64,000 bases of DNA from Ahrensia kielensis DSM 5890 (GCF_000374465.1 NZ_KB894528.1:1167127-1231126); one strand, 5' to 3'; numbered from the stretch's first letter, positions 1 to 8,596 are shown. Notes: generated from the letters alone by a model not told the origin. Numbers and translations are program-made.

Positions 1-625
1 CGACATCGGCTTTAGAGATAATTTTTGCCGATGGTCCATAATCGCCATGCATAATTTCAATGCCATTACGCACATCCATCGCCAGCTTAATAATCGGGTT
101 TTCTGCTGCTTGCCTGTGAATTTCCGTCAGCAAAAAATCAGGCTCCGCATCGGTGAAAAATCCGCCGCCTGAAATCGGTGGCAACTGGCCCGGATCACCC
201 AACACAAGAACCGGCGTGCCGAAGCTTAAAAGATCGCGCCCCAAATCCTCATCAACCATTGAACATTCATCAACAATAACAAGCTTTGCTTTAGCGATAT
301 CTGATGAACGGTTAAGCGCAAATGCCGGCGCCATTCCCATTTTTCCCGTAACAATATCCTCGCGCTCTTCTTCGCCGCGTGGACGATAGATCAGCGAATG
401 AATGGTTTTCGCGTTAGAGGCGCCTTTGCCGCGCATGACCTGAGCGGCCTTGCCCGTAAAAGCGGCGAACTGAACGTCGCCGTCAACATCTTCGGCAAAA
501 TGGCGTGCCAAAGTTGTTTTACCAGTACCGGCATAACCAAAAAGCCTGAATAACTGGCTATCACCGCGTTTAAGCCATTGGGCAACAGCCTTTAAGGCAT
601 CATCTTGTTGAGGAGAAAACTGCAT
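1..625 (-). CDS. RecD-like ATP-dependent DNA helicase, N-terminal part (runs off the window)
   Basis: Superfamily 1 helicase of the RecD/AAA_30 type; 208 N-terminal residues are present and the C-terminal part lies beyond position 1. Walker A GYAGTGKT is at residues 30-37, a Walker B-like VIVDECSMV around 116-124, GDPGQLPP at 143-150 (the motif that senses nucleotide in RecD and PIF1 relatives), and TEIHRQ near 167. The ATG at 625 is the first good start and the helicase core begins about 20 residues later, as is usual for the short alphaproteobacterial RecD-like proteins. These are expected to be cytoplasmic 5'-3' helicases in DNA repair, but no partner such as RecB or RecC is visible. Family assignment is firm; the exact role is inferred. 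Confidence 0.85.
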   Translation of the reverse strand, partial: MQFSPQQDDALKAVAQWLKRGDSQLFRLFGYAGTGKTTLARHFAEDVDGDVQFAAFTGKAAQVMRGKGASNAKTIHSLIYRPRGEEEREDIVTGKMGMAPAFALNRSSDIAKAKLVIVDECSMVDEDLGRDLLSFGTPVLVLGDPGQLPPISGGGFFTDAEPDFLLTEIHRQAAENPIIKLAMDVRNGIEIMHGDYGPSAKIISKADV

Positions 626-690
626 AGAAAACGCTTACGGGATTCGCCGCATAAGGCAAATATGAAAAAACGCATCAAAGCCTAACTTAT

Positions 691-1593
691 TCAAACTTTA
701 TTCGGCACCAAAACACGCAAAGCTTGTTTCATGATTTTAATATCGACCTGCTCTTCTAGCTTAATCAGTTCGCCATCAATAACAGCTTGATCCGATTTCT
801 TTAGCTTGGGAAAGCGCAACGTCACCTGCTCTGCTGTATCTGTCGATACAAATTCATTATCATGCAATGTGCCAAGAACTGTATCGCGTATAATGTTCAC
901 AGCTGCTAACCGCGACAATGGTTCAGAAAAATAGACGCCAAGCTTGCCGCCATCTATTTCATCGGCATAAGGCAAATGTCCAACCCCGAAGATATTATTG
1001 GTTACAGCAAAAAGCGAAGATTTAACCGGCTGGAATTGCCCGCCATCAAGGCTCATTTCCAGCTTATAAACTGGCGGATTGACCGTGACGTTGAAAATCG
1101 CCTTCGTGCTGGCAAACATTTTTGAAAACTTTGAACCAAAGTCCATCTTCTCGCGCAGCTTAACCGCGCGTGTCTGAAATCCCGTTGCAAATTGATGCAC
1201 GAAAATACGCCCATTAGCGCAGCCCACATCCGCTTTGCGAATTTCAGCAGATGCTAACGTCTCTATTGCCTCGATAATATCAAGCGGCATACCAAGCGAG
1301 CGGGCATAGAGGTTCATTGTTCCGCCGGGCAAGACACCGAGCGCGACATCGCTGCCCGTTAGAACAGAAGCAGCAGCAGATGCAGATCCATCGCCGCCGC
1401 ACATAATAATACCGTCGCATCCTGAAGAAGCACATTTTTTCAGCGCTTCAATCAGGTCACCAGAACCGAAATGATGGACGGACGTATCGTGGCCAGCAGC
1501 TTTGAATGATTTAGAGAATTTATCCTCAATCACCTCCGCTCCTATGTCTTGAACAGTTCCACTATGAACATTGAGGAGAAGAGAGAATTTCAT
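691..1593 (-). CDS. Diacylglycerol kinase family lipid kinase (DagK/YegS/LCB5 type)
   Basis: The 300-residue protein has the DAGK catalytic signature GGDGS at about residues 66-70 and LPGGTMNLYARSLGMP at about 88-103, which bind and position ATP in this family. The C-terminal half is the usual beta-sandwich of YegS-like lipid kinases. The substrate could be diacylglycerol, phosphatidylglycerol or another lipid; sequence does not decide. A GTG at 1605 would add METV, but the ATG at 1593 opens the natural MKFSLLLN start. It lies 19 bases after the ABM gene stop and so is probably the last gene of the ilvB-ilvH-ABM unit. No signal peptide or membrane segment is apparent. Confidence 0.85.
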   Translation of the reverse strand: MKFSLLLNVHSGTVQDIGAEVIEDKFSKSFKAAGHDTSVHHFGSGDLIEALKKCASSGCDGIIMCGGDGSASAAASVLTGSDVALGVLPGGTMNLYARSLGMPLDIIEAIETLASAEIRKADVGCANGRIFVHQFATGFQTRAVKLREKMDFGSKFSKMFASTKAIFNVTVNPPVYKLEMSLDGGQFQPVKSSLFAVTNNIFGVGHLPYADEIDGGKLGVYFSEPLSRLAAVNIIRDTVLGTLHDNEFVSTDTAEQVTLRFPKLKKSDQAVIDGELIKLEEQVDIKIMKQALRVLVPNKV

Positions 1594-1612
1594 CACTGTT
1601 TCCACTAACTAA

Positions 1613-1924
1613 TCAGATTTCCCTGATCTTAAAATGTCGATCGATGTTTTGGGTCGTCTGCGCCCAATCAGACGCAGCACTCCGCTCTTTGTGATGTTCA
1701 AAAGCAGCCCGATCCTTAAATATCTCTTCGACATTTAGATGGTTAGAGTTTGATACATCCCTCACCATAACGAAATAGATGCAGCCCGGTTCCCCGCGCG
1801 TTAAATTAATATGCGTGTCCATCGCACCAAGCACATCATCAAGGCGATCAACGGGCACATCTATATAGCCCGTTAAATGTATATTGCCTTCATTTAAGTC
1901 AGGCTTTTGACTGTTGATAGTCAT
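1613..1924 (-). CDS. ABM-family putative monooxygenase (103 aa)
   Basis: A small single-domain protein of the antibiotic biosynthesis monooxygenase (dimeric alpha-beta barrel) fold. The pattern EPGCIYFVMVRD in the centre, followed by VEEIFKDRAAFEHHKERS and a final DRHFKIREI, is typical. Family members include quinol monooxygenases such as YgiN and cofactor-free oxygenases, but many are uncharacterised, so the substrate is unknown. The start codon overlaps the ilvH stop by four bases (ATGA), so it is translationally coupled to acetolactate synthase. That coupling hints at a role near branched-chain amino acid or quinone metabolism, which is only inference. Confidence 0.8.
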   Translation of the reverse strand: MTINSQKPDLNEGNIHLTGYIDVPVDRLDDVLGAMDTHINLTRGEPGCIYFVMVRDVSNSNHLNVEEIFKDRAAFEHHKERSAASDWAQTTQNIDRHFKIREI

Positions 1925-2493
1925 TCAATCCCCGGACCACGCGCCATAGCAGCAACACCTGTGCGGCAAACTTCGACCAAACCAAGCGGCGCCATAATCG
2001 CAATAAACTGCTCGATCTTAGATGTTCGGCCAGTCACTTCAAAAATGAAATGTGTGACATTGGCATCAATCACTTGCGCTTTAAATGCATCCGCCAAACG
2101 CAATGCTTCAAGACGCTGTTCGCCTGTTGCGACAACCTTGAGCATCGCAAGCTCGCGCTCAAGTGGTTTCTCATAGCCTTTTGCATGTGCAACCACAGTT
2201 AGATCAGTCACCGAATGAACGGGTACGATCCGCTCCAGCTGATGGCGCATTTGCTCAAGAACAGAATGCGTGCCGTTGCTTACAATCGTAATCCGCGACA
2301 GGTGTTTTTCATGCTCAGTCTCGGTAACAGTCAAGCTTTCAATATTATAGCCGCGTCCTGAAAACAGGCCAATAACACGTGCCAGAACACCAGGTTCATT
2401 ATCCACCAAGATTGATAGAGTGTGGTTTTCCGGAGTACCATTATCTTTAACAATGAAATAGGCAGAGGCAGGAGGTGCAACAACTTCGTTCAT
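1921..2493 (-). CDS. ilvH: Acetolactate synthase regulatory (small) subunit
   Basis: This 190-residue protein is the regulatory subunit of acetohydroxyacid synthase, which activates IlvB and confers valine feedback inhibition. An ACT domain covers about residues 22-95, with the signature NEPGVLARVIGLFSGRGYNI; the second domain of the ALS_ss_C type follows from about 100. An AAGGAGC ribosome site sits eight bases before the ATG at 2493. It lies 97 bases downstream of ilvB, separated by a short inverted repeat, and overlaps the following ABM gene. Length and both domains match IlvH/IlvN of alphaproteobacteria. Confidence 0.97.
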   Translation of the reverse strand: MNEVVAPPASAYFIVKDNGTPENHTLSILVDNEPGVLARVIGLFSGRGYNIESLTVTETEHEKHLSRITIVSNGTHSVLEQMRHQLERIVPVHSVTDLTVVAHAKGYEKPLERELAMLKVVATGEQRLEALRLADAFKAQVIDANVTHFIFEVTGRTSKIEQFIAIMAPLGLVEVCRTGVAAMARGPGIE

Positions 2494-2524
2494 AGCGAAA
2501 GCTCCTTTTGGATACGTGTAATGA

Positions 2525-2553
2525 GTGTGGTCTCACCGAGAAAAATGCCACAC
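2525..2553 (-). other. Intercistronic inverted repeat between ilvB and ilvH
   Basis: The arms GTGTGG (2525-2530) and CCACAC (2548-2553) are complementary, with a nested CTC/GAG pair between them. In the ilvBH transcript this would fold between the two cistrons, after the ilvB stop and before the ilvH ribosome site. No U-tract follows, so it is not a convincing terminator. It might stabilise the upstream message or set the subunit ratio. Confidence 0.35.
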
Positions 2554-2590
2554 CGGTAATTGTAAAAATTTTCAAATTGGCGCTTCATCA

Positions 2591-4390
2591 TCAAACGAGT
2601 GCCTTACCTTTGCTATCAATTGCAGTTGCAATCGCATCATCGCTTGCCTCATCGGGAAGCAACATTTCATTATGCGCCTTGCCTGATGGGATCATCGGGA
2701 AACAGTTTGCAAGATTAGCAACGCGGCAATCAAAAATGACTGGCCCTTCTGCATTGATCATATCATCCAGCATATCATCCAATGTGTTCGGATCATCGCA
2801 ATACATGCCTGTTGCGCCATAAGCCTCTGCAAGTTTTACAAAGTCCGGCACAGCTTCTGAATATGAACTCGACAAGCGGTTTCCATGCAGCAATTGCTGC
2901 CACTGGCGCACCATACCCATATGCTGGTTATTCAAAATGAAGATCTTTACCGGCAAGCCATATTGAACAGCCGTGGACATTTCCTGCATCATCATCTGAA
3001 TGGACGCATCGCCTGCAATATCAATCACTAGTGCTTCGCGGTGCGCAACCTGAACACCAACGGCTGCTGGAAAACCATAGCCCATCGTGCCAAGACCGCC
3101 CGATGTCATCCAATGGTTTGGCTTTTCAAAGCCAAAATATTGCGCGGCCCACATCTGGTGCTGGCCAACTTCCGTTGTAATAAAAGTTTCTTTGCCTGAG
3201 CGCTGCGAGGCTTCATACAACCGCTCAATCGCGTGCTGCGGCATAATCACATCGGAAGTTTGATTATAAGCCAGCGAATTACGCGCTTGCCACTTAGCAA
3301 TCTGCGCATGCCAGTCTTTTAATGCTTTGGCTTGGTGCTTCTTCTTTTCTTTTTTCCAAAGCGCCAACATCTGCTCAAGCACATAGGCAACATCTCCAAC
3401 GACACCAATATCAACATGAACAATTTTGTTGATTGAGCTTGGATCGATATCAATGTGGATTTTCTTGGAATCCGGTGCAAAAGCATCAATGCGGCCTGTG
3501 ATCCGGTCATCAAAACGCGCACCAATATTCACCATGACATCACAGTCATGCATAGCCATATTGGCTTCATAAGTACCGTGCATGCCAAGCATACCGAGCC
3601 AACGCTCGCCGGAAGCTGGATATGCGCCCAAACCCATCAATGTAGACGTGATCGGGAATTCGGTCTCTTTGACAAGCTCGCGCAATAACTCGCTGGCCTT
3701 ATCGCCTGAGTTTATGACACCGCCGCCAGAATAGATCACTGGTTTTTTAGCCTTTGCCATTAAGGCAACAGCGCTTTTGATCTGCTCTAAATTTGCGCCC
3801 ACTTTGGGTTTGTAGCTGATGCGTGATTCTGCAATTTTAGGTCCCTGATATATGCCCAAAGCAAATTGAACGTCTTTTGGCACATCCACAACCACGGGGC
3901 CCGGACGGCCAGTCGTCGCAATTCGAAATGCCTCGTGCAATACGCGCGGCAAGTCATCAACCGATTTCACCAACCAATTATGCTTGGTACATGGGCGTGT
4001 GATGCCAACAGTATCGCATTCCTGAAACGCATCAGAACCGATGAGCGATGTAGGCACCTGCCCTGTTATACAAACGAGCGGAATTGAATCCATTAACGCA
4101 TCTTGCAGCGCCGTCACTGTATTCGTAGCGCCTGGCCCAGAGGTAACCAGAACAACGCCCGCTTTGCCTGTGGAGCGTGCATAACCTTCTGCCGCATGAC
4201 CAGCGCCCTGTTCATGGCGAACAAGAATATGCTGAATATCGTCTTGTTGAAACAACTCATCATAAATCGGCAGCACCGCACCGCCCGGATATCCGAAAAT
4301 GTGCTCTACACCATTATCACGTAGCGCCTGTAGAACCATTGCGGCGCCAGTCATCTCCATGCCATCAAAGTCGCGTTTTTTAGCGTTCAT
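2591..4390 (-). CDS. ilvB: Acetolactate synthase catalytic (large) subunit, biosynthetic type
   Basis: The 599-residue thiamine diphosphate enzyme condenses pyruvate with pyruvate or 2-oxobutyrate in the first common step of valine, leucine and isoleucine synthesis. The catalytic glutamate lies in RHEQGAGHAAEGYARSTGK near residue 60. The FAD-binding middle domain follows. The ThDP motif begins at GDAS and ends in ILNN near residues 455-485. Length matches IlvB/IlvI. The ATG at 4390 gives the standard N-terminus with a weak GGAAA ribosome site. Expression is probably controlled by the attenuator at 4457-4570. The only partner subunit in the window is ilvH, directly downstream. Confidence 0.97.
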   Translation of the reverse strand: MNAKKRDFDGMEMTGAAMVLQALRDNGVEHIFGYPGGAVLPIYDELFQQDDIQHILVRHEQGAGHAAEGYARSTGKAGVVLVTSGPGATNTVTALQDALMDSIPLVCITGQVPTSLIGSDAFQECDTVGITRPCTKHNWLVKSVDDLPRVLHEAFRIATTGRPGPVVVDVPKDVQFALGIYQGPKIAESRISYKPKVGANLEQIKSAVALMAKAKKPVIYSGGGVINSGDKASELLRELVKETEFPITSTLMGLGAYPASGERWLGMLGMHGTYEANMAMHDCDVMVNIGARFDDRITGRIDAFAPDSKKIHIDIDPSSINKIVHVDIGVVGDVAYVLEQMLALWKKEKKKHQAKALKDWHAQIAKWQARNSLAYNQTSDVIMPQHAIERLYEASQRSGKETFITTEVGQHQMWAAQYFGFEKPNHWMTSGGLGTMGYGFPAAVGVQVAHREALVIDIAGDASIQMMMQEMSTAVQYGLPVKIFILNNQHMGMVRQWQQLLHGNRLSSSYSEAVPDFVKLAEAYGATGMYCDDPNTLDDMLDDMINAEGPVIFDCRVANLANCFPMIPSGKAHNEMLLPDEASDDAIATAIDSKGKALV

Positions 4391-4456
4391 CGTTCAATTT
4401 CCGTGTATATTTTGGTTCTCTTTGAACCTTTTGGGCATATGACCCGCAAAAGGCAA

Positions 4457-4481
4457 TAAAAAAGGCTCCCTTTAGGAGCCT
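4457..4481 (-). terminator. Attenuator terminator in the ilvB leader
   Basis: Read on the minus strand, a perfect 7-bp stem AGGCTCC/GGAGCCT with a five-base loop is followed directly by TTTTTT. It lies after the leader peptide and about 65 bases before the ilvB start, so it would end transcription inside the leader when the leader peptide is translated freely. The stem is nearly symmetric and could also work weakly on the other strand. Confidence 0.8.
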
Positions 4482-4495
4482 GTTGTTTACCGCGC

Positions 4496-4534
4496 ATGGG
4501 TGCTTTCGCCAGATGGTTACACCATCTTGCCCAT
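4496..4534 (-). promoter_or_regulatory. Leader pause hairpin of the ilv attenuator
   Basis: An inner perfect 7-bp stem (AGATGGT at 4511-4517 with ACCATCT at 4521-4527, three-base loop) contains the leader peptide stop codon. An outer 5-bp stem pairs 4496-4500 (ATGGG) with 4530-4534 (CCCAT). This looks like the 1:2 pause hairpin of a ribosome-mediated attenuator. I could not resolve the competing antiterminator pairing by eye. Confidence 0.6.
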
Positions 4535-4570
4535 ACGCCGTCCCACCACAATAAGAAAAATGTTGGTCAT
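4517..4570 (-). CDS. ilvBH leader peptide (17 aa, MTNIFLIVVGRRMGKMV)
   Basis: A 17-codon open frame upstream of ilvB reads Met-Thr-Asn-Ile-Phe-Leu-Ile-Val-Val and then ends GRRMGKMV. Six of its residues are Ile, Leu or Val, and four of these (Leu-Ile-Val-Val) are consecutive. This is the composition expected of a leader that senses charged branched-chain tRNAs. Scarcity would stall the ribosome at codons 4-9 and change the fold of the pause hairpin and terminator that follow. It is too short for routine gene callers. The function is inferred from composition, position and the downstream U-tract terminator; such ilv leaders are known in proteobacteria. Confidence 0.8.
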   Translation of the reverse strand: MTNIFLIVVGRRMGKMV

Positions 4571-4709
4571 GATTTGAAAACTAGCATGCGATTACGTCCA
4601 GTCAAGCCCGAAATTAACTTCAACATAAGATGTTTTGAGTTCAATTTTTGCGGCGATAGTGTCTCGTTAACCACAAAGGTGTAAAATGGCGCGACGCGGG
4701 GCATAAGAT

Positions 4710-6665
4710 ATGAATAACGAAGAGCAAATTGGCCATACTATAGTCGGTTCTAGAGACCAAAGCCGTATAAAAATGGCGCCTGACGGTTCTGTAATAAGAA
4801 ACCGAACAGAAGGACACGTGATTGAATGTGACGGTATGCATGCCGTCATATCTGCAATTAAACGCAAAGAAGATTCGGCCAGCGAAGACTATTGGTCGGT
4901 AGGCATGTTGATCTCTATTTCTGTCGGTGACGGCGTACGCACCATCGGCATGTTATATAAAGTCGAATCTGACGATGACGGCTGGAGCCTTGATGGCGAC
5001 AACCGAATGAAGATTCATGTGGAGCTAGTTGGCGAAATCACGAATAATGCCGCAGGAAAACCGTTTTTTAATGGCGGCATTTCGGCCTACCCGCATTTAG
5101 GCGCGGTTGCTCACCGTATTCGCAGTGCAGATTTATCTGCTGTTTTTGAAAACAGCGATACATCAGCCGTAAAAATTGGCACCCTGTCGCAGAACTCTGA
5201 CATTCCAGCTCTCATTGCGATAGATGCAATGCTCTCGCGCCATTTCGCTGTGGTGGGAACTACAGGCGTTGGCAAATCGTCAACAGTAACGCTTCTCATG
5301 CGTAAAATTATCGAGCAGCGCCCCGACATGCGTATCCTCATATTGGATCCACACAATGAATTCTCCTCAGCTTTCCCCGACAAATCGATTGTGATCACAG
5401 AATCTAATCTTGATTTGCCGTTTTGGGCTTTCAAGCTGGAAGAGTTTGTTGAGGTTCTATTTCGCGGAAACGAGCATATCCCTGCCGAAGTGGATATTTT
5501 GCGTGATTTAATCCCGCGCGCAAAACAGCTTTTTAAAGGTGATGACAAAACATCGCTTCGCCGCTCACAAAAAGACAGCGGTGGCATTACGGCTGACACG
5601 CCCATCCCATACCGCATATCTGATCTTGCTCGCATGATTGACGATACTTTGGGGAAACTGGGCATTGCTGAACAACGCAGTACTTTGAAATCATTGCTTG
5701 CCCGCATCAACGCTTTGACAAGCGACCCAAACTTTCGTTTTATGTTCTCAAACAAGGCGATTGAAGATAATTTAGACGGCGTTTTATCGACAATATTCCG
5801 TGTCCCAGCTAACGGCAAACCAATCACCGTATTCCAGCTCAACGGCATTCCGTCAGAAGTTGTTAATGCGGTCGTATCCGTGCTTTGCCGTCTCGCATTT
5901 GACCTCGCCGTATGGAGCGATTCAAAAATTAAGACGCTGGTTTTATGCGAAGAAGCACACCGCTACATACCTGCCAATAAGGCCGATGGATTTGCACCAA
6001 CGCGCCAAGCAATTGCGCGAATTGCGAAGGAGGGCCGTAAATATGGCGTCAGTCTCGGTGTTGTAACACAGCGTCCAGGTGAATTAGACGAAACAATTCT
6101 ATCCCAATGCAACACTTTTGTTGCGATGCGGCTTGGCAATGATGTCGACCAAGACATCGTGCGAAAAGCAATTGCTGGCGCATCACAATCCTATCTCAAT
6201 TTCTTGCCATCGCTTGCCAACCGTGAAGCGATCATGTTCGGTCAAGGCGTTAACACGCCAATGCGTATGCGGTTTATCAATATTCCGAAGCATGAGTTGC
6301 CCGCCAATCACCTCATGGAGGAAGTTGGCAGCAAGGATGACAATGTTGATATTCCAATTGATATCAGCACAGTTTTACAGAAAATTCGTTTCCCAGGAGG
6401 CCAATTTGATTCAGATTCAATGATGGATGCCGCGCCCCTCGGTGCAAGTTTAGTGGATGAACAACCAGCATCAATAATGCCGCAGAAGCCTTCATCCGAT
6501 AGGTTTGACACGGTCAGACAAAACTTGTTTGCCGAAACGACACCGCTGCGCTCAGCATCAGCGCAACCGAATGATGCAATCCGCCAACGGCAATCTGCTT
6601 CACCAACACCAGAGATTCGCACAGGTAATGCGAACAGCATTATTAGTCGTTTTAGGAAATCGTAA
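4710..6665 (+). CDS. HerA-like ATPase/helicase (HAS-barrel plus DUF87)
   Basis: A 651-residue protein related to the HerA/FtsK superfamily. The first 160 residues resemble a HAS-barrel. Walker A GTTGVGKSS is at about residue 185, DPHNEFS near 213, the Walker B-like LVLCEEAH near 410, and TQRPGELDETILSQC with NTFVAMRL near 450-470, the arrangement of DUF87/HerA hexameric translocases. The last 100 residues are low-complexity, rich in Ser, Pro and Gln. Archaeal HerA works with the nuclease NurA in end resection and related bacterial enzymes pair with other nucleases, but no nuclease gene adjoins this one. The role is probably DNA translocation; the exact process is unknown. Confidence 0.8.
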   Translation: MNNEEQIGHTIVGSRDQSRIKMAPDGSVIRNRTEGHVIECDGMHAVISAIKRKEDSASEDYWSVGMLISISVGDGVRTIGMLYKVESDDDGWSLDGDNRMKIHVELVGEITNNAAGKPFFNGGISAYPHLGAVAHRIRSADLSAVFENSDTSAVKIGTLSQNSDIPALIAIDAMLSRHFAVVGTTGVGKSSTVTLLMRKIIEQRPDMRILILDPHNEFSSAFPDKSIVITESNLDLPFWAFKLEEFVEVLFRGNEHIPAEVDILRDLIPRAKQLFKGDDKTSLRRSQKDSGGITADTPIPYRISDLARMIDDTLGKLGIAEQRSTLKSLLARINALTSDPNFRFMFSNKAIEDNLDGVLSTIFRVPANGKPITVFQLNGIPSEVVNAVVSVLCRLAFDLAVWSDSKIKTLVLCEEAHRYIPANKADGFAPTRQAIARIAKEGRKYGVSLGVVTQRPGELDETILSQCNTFVAMRLGNDVDQDIVRKAIAGASQSYLNFLPSLANREAIMFGQGVNTPMRMRFINIPKHELPANHLMEEVGSKDDNVDIPIDISTVLQKIRFPGGQFDSDSMMDAAPLGASLVDEQPASIMPQKPSSDRFDTVRQNLFAETTPLRSASAQPNDAIRQRQSASPTPEIRTGNANSIISRFRKS

Positions 6666-6715
6666 GTTACAGCACAAAATAATTATTACGGAGGACAATA
6701 GCCGCTTGTTTAGAT

Positions 6716-7501
6716 TTAAGAAACAACGCGGTCGCGGCCACCGGTCTTTGCAACATAAAGATTTTTGTCTGCGCGCTTTACAAGCGCCGCGGCTTTTTCT
6801 TTACCGTCCCAAATCGTCATCCCCATTGATGACGTAACTTGAAAACAAGCTTCACCTGATTTGAAAGTGATTTCGGAAATCGCAACACGTATACGATTTG
6901 CGAGTTTATTAAGAGCGGTCACATCTAAATTTGGTGCGAGTATGGCAAACTCTTCCCCGCCAACACGCGCTACGACATCATGATGACGTGTGTAATCAAG
7001 CAGACATCGTGCAATAGCCCTTAACACATCATCGCCCACATCATGACCATATGTATCATTGATATTTTTAAAATGATCCAAATCGAGAAGAACAACACCA
7101 AGCGGATAATCGATCGCACCAAATTCTTGTAGATATTGCTCTATGGCATCATCAAAATAGCGACGATTATGAAGCCCTGTAAGAGGATCGGTTAATGCAG
7201 CATGTTGGTAAGTGGCACTCTTTTTTGTAAGATCCTGCGTGACTTCCGACAAGCGCCCACGTTCTTTCAAGGCAGAGCGAAGCGCTGGATAAATACCAAG
7301 CATGGCAATCGCCAAACCACAAATCATGATAGCAAGTGCGCCAAGCAACATTGTATTAATATCGCTCAAAGCACTTAAATCTGCATAACCAACATCAATC
7401 CGGTTATCCAAATATTGCTTCAACAGAAAAATCAAATACGTAGCCGTCGCCGTCAAGGCGGCGTAACCCAGAAAAACTATTTCAGTTTTGTGAAGTCGCA
7501 T
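6716..7501 (-). CDS. Membrane-anchored diguanylate cyclase (GGDEF)
   Basis: This 261-residue protein has two N-terminal membrane segments (about 8-28 and 48-72) and a cytoplasmic GGDEF domain. The active-site loop is GGEEF at residues 181-185, so cyclic di-GMP synthesis from two GTP is expected. The inhibitory I-site RxxD is intact (RHHD at 172-175, five residues before GGEEF), indicating product feedback. Other family motifs are DPLTGLHNRRYF near 105 and DLDHFKNINDTYGHDVGD near 140. There is no separate sensor domain; the short periplasmic loop between the helices is the only candidate. It stands alone, convergent with the HerA-like gene. Confidence 0.92.
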   Translation of the reverse strand: MRLHKTEIVFLGYAALTATATYLIFLLKQYLDNRIDVGYADLSALSDINTMLLGALAIMICGLAIAMLGIYPALRSALKERGRLSEVTQDLTKKSATYQHAALTDPLTGLHNRRYFDDAIEQYLQEFGAIDYPLGVVLLDLDHFKNINDTYGHDVGDDVLRAIARCLLDYTRHHDVVARVGGEEFAILAPNLDVTALNKLANRIRVAISEITFKSGEACFQVTSSMGMTIWDGKEKAAALVKRADKNLYVAKTGGRDRVVS

Positions 7502-7600
7502 ATTATTAATCTACCTACTCGCAAGACCTAACTATAACAGTATTCTTGCAAGAGTATTAAGCAACTAAATCGAATTTAATGTATTCGCGAATAGTACAAA

Positions 7601-8509
7601 TTAAAGCTGAACGCGTCGCCAATTATCACCAAGTTGATTGCGAAACCATGTCATTTGTCGCTTAGCATATTGGCGTGTGGCAATCTTGGACAGCTCGATT
7701 GCAGTGTCGAGTGTTTGAGTGCCTGCGAGGTAATCACTCAGCTGCTTAACACCGATTGCCTTCATAGCAGGCATGGCACTTGAGATTTCAAGCGCATTGA
7801 TAGCCTCAACCTCGCCAAGCGCGCCCTCATCAACCATTTGATCAAAGCGCTTTGCAATCCGTGTTTTCAGAATTTCACGATCTGGTTCGATAACAATGCG
7901 GTCAACGCTTTCAGCGGCGACCAATGATTGCCCTTTTTGGTTTTGCCACCATAAAATAGATTTTCCGGTGGCATCAATCACCTCCAAGGCACGAGCAATG
8001 CGTTGCCCATCGGATGGGTTCAGCGTTTTAGCAACATCAGCATCCTGCTTTTCCAACTCTCTATGCAGCACCACCGCACCTTCATGAATAAGCCGCTCAC
8101 GCCAATGCAAACGCACTTCATCATTAACCATTGGCATGGGTGATAACCCGCCGAGCAGCGCGCGGAAATATAAACCCGTACCGCCAACAAAAATAACATG
8201 TTGCTCAGGTGGCAGTGTGGAAAGCAGTCCTTCAACATCGCGCAGCCAATTGCCCGTTGAATATGGTGATGCAGGGTCAATATGGCCGTATAAATGATGC
8301 GGCAAGGACTTTTCATCTTCAATGCTTGGGCGGGCGGTCAACACCCGCAAAACATCATAGACCTGCATTGAATCAGTATTGATAATGATGCCATCATTTT
8401 TGCGCGCAATATCAAGCGCCAGCGACGATTTTCCACTCGCCGTTGGTCCTGCGAGCAATGTCGCATTACGCCAAGGAAAATTACTGTTTTCTGTGCTGTT
8501 GGTGCTCAC
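7601..8509 (-). CDS. miaA: tRNA dimethylallyltransferase
   Basis: MiaA transfers a dimethylallyl group to A37 of tRNAs that read codons starting with U. The P-loop GPTASGKS, the TDSMQVYDVL motif, GGTGLYFRALL and the DGQRIARALEV stretch are all present. The open frame extends to 8590, but that would add 27 non-conserved residues and run to within six bases of the divergent serB start. A GTG at 8509 preceded by AGGG gives VSTNSTENSNFPWRN then the P-loop, close to the usual 300-residue length, so I prefer it. A GTG at 8515 is also possible. Confidence 0.93.
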   Translation of the reverse strand: MSTNSTENSNFPWRNATLLAGPTASGKSSLALDIARKNDGIIINTDSMQVYDVLRVLTARPSIEDEKSLPHHLYGHIDPASPYSTGNWLRDVEGLLSTLPPEQHVIFVGGTGLYFRALLGGLSPMPMVNDEVRLHWRERLIHEGAVVLHRELEKQDADVAKTLNPSDGQRIARALEVIDATGKSILWWQNQKGQSLVAAESVDRIVIEPDREILKTRIAKRFDQMVDEGALGEVEAINALEISSAMPAMKAIGVKQLSDYLAGTQTLDTAIELSKIATRQYAKRQMTWFRNQLGDNWRRVQL

Positions 8510-8596
8510 CTTCACCCTGCCCGATGCTGCTACTATTGCGATGCTAATTGAGTTGGCATAGGACCAGCCTACCCGCAAGCATAAAGGCAATTGATA

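Larger units (their letters stand above)
4391..4709. other. Intergenic region between ilvB and the HerA-like ATPase
   Basis: This 319-base divergent gap holds the ilvB leader peptide, pause hairpin and terminator described separately. The part from about 4571 to 4709 must carry the ilvB promoter on the minus strand and the promoter of the HerA-like gene on the plus strand. I could not identify convincing -35 and -10 elements for either. Confidence 0.7.

Noticed and set aside
5111-5848. Long minus-strand frame (245 codons) inside the HerA-like gene
   Set aside because: Antisense shadow rich in Ser and Arg, without ribosome site or family match.
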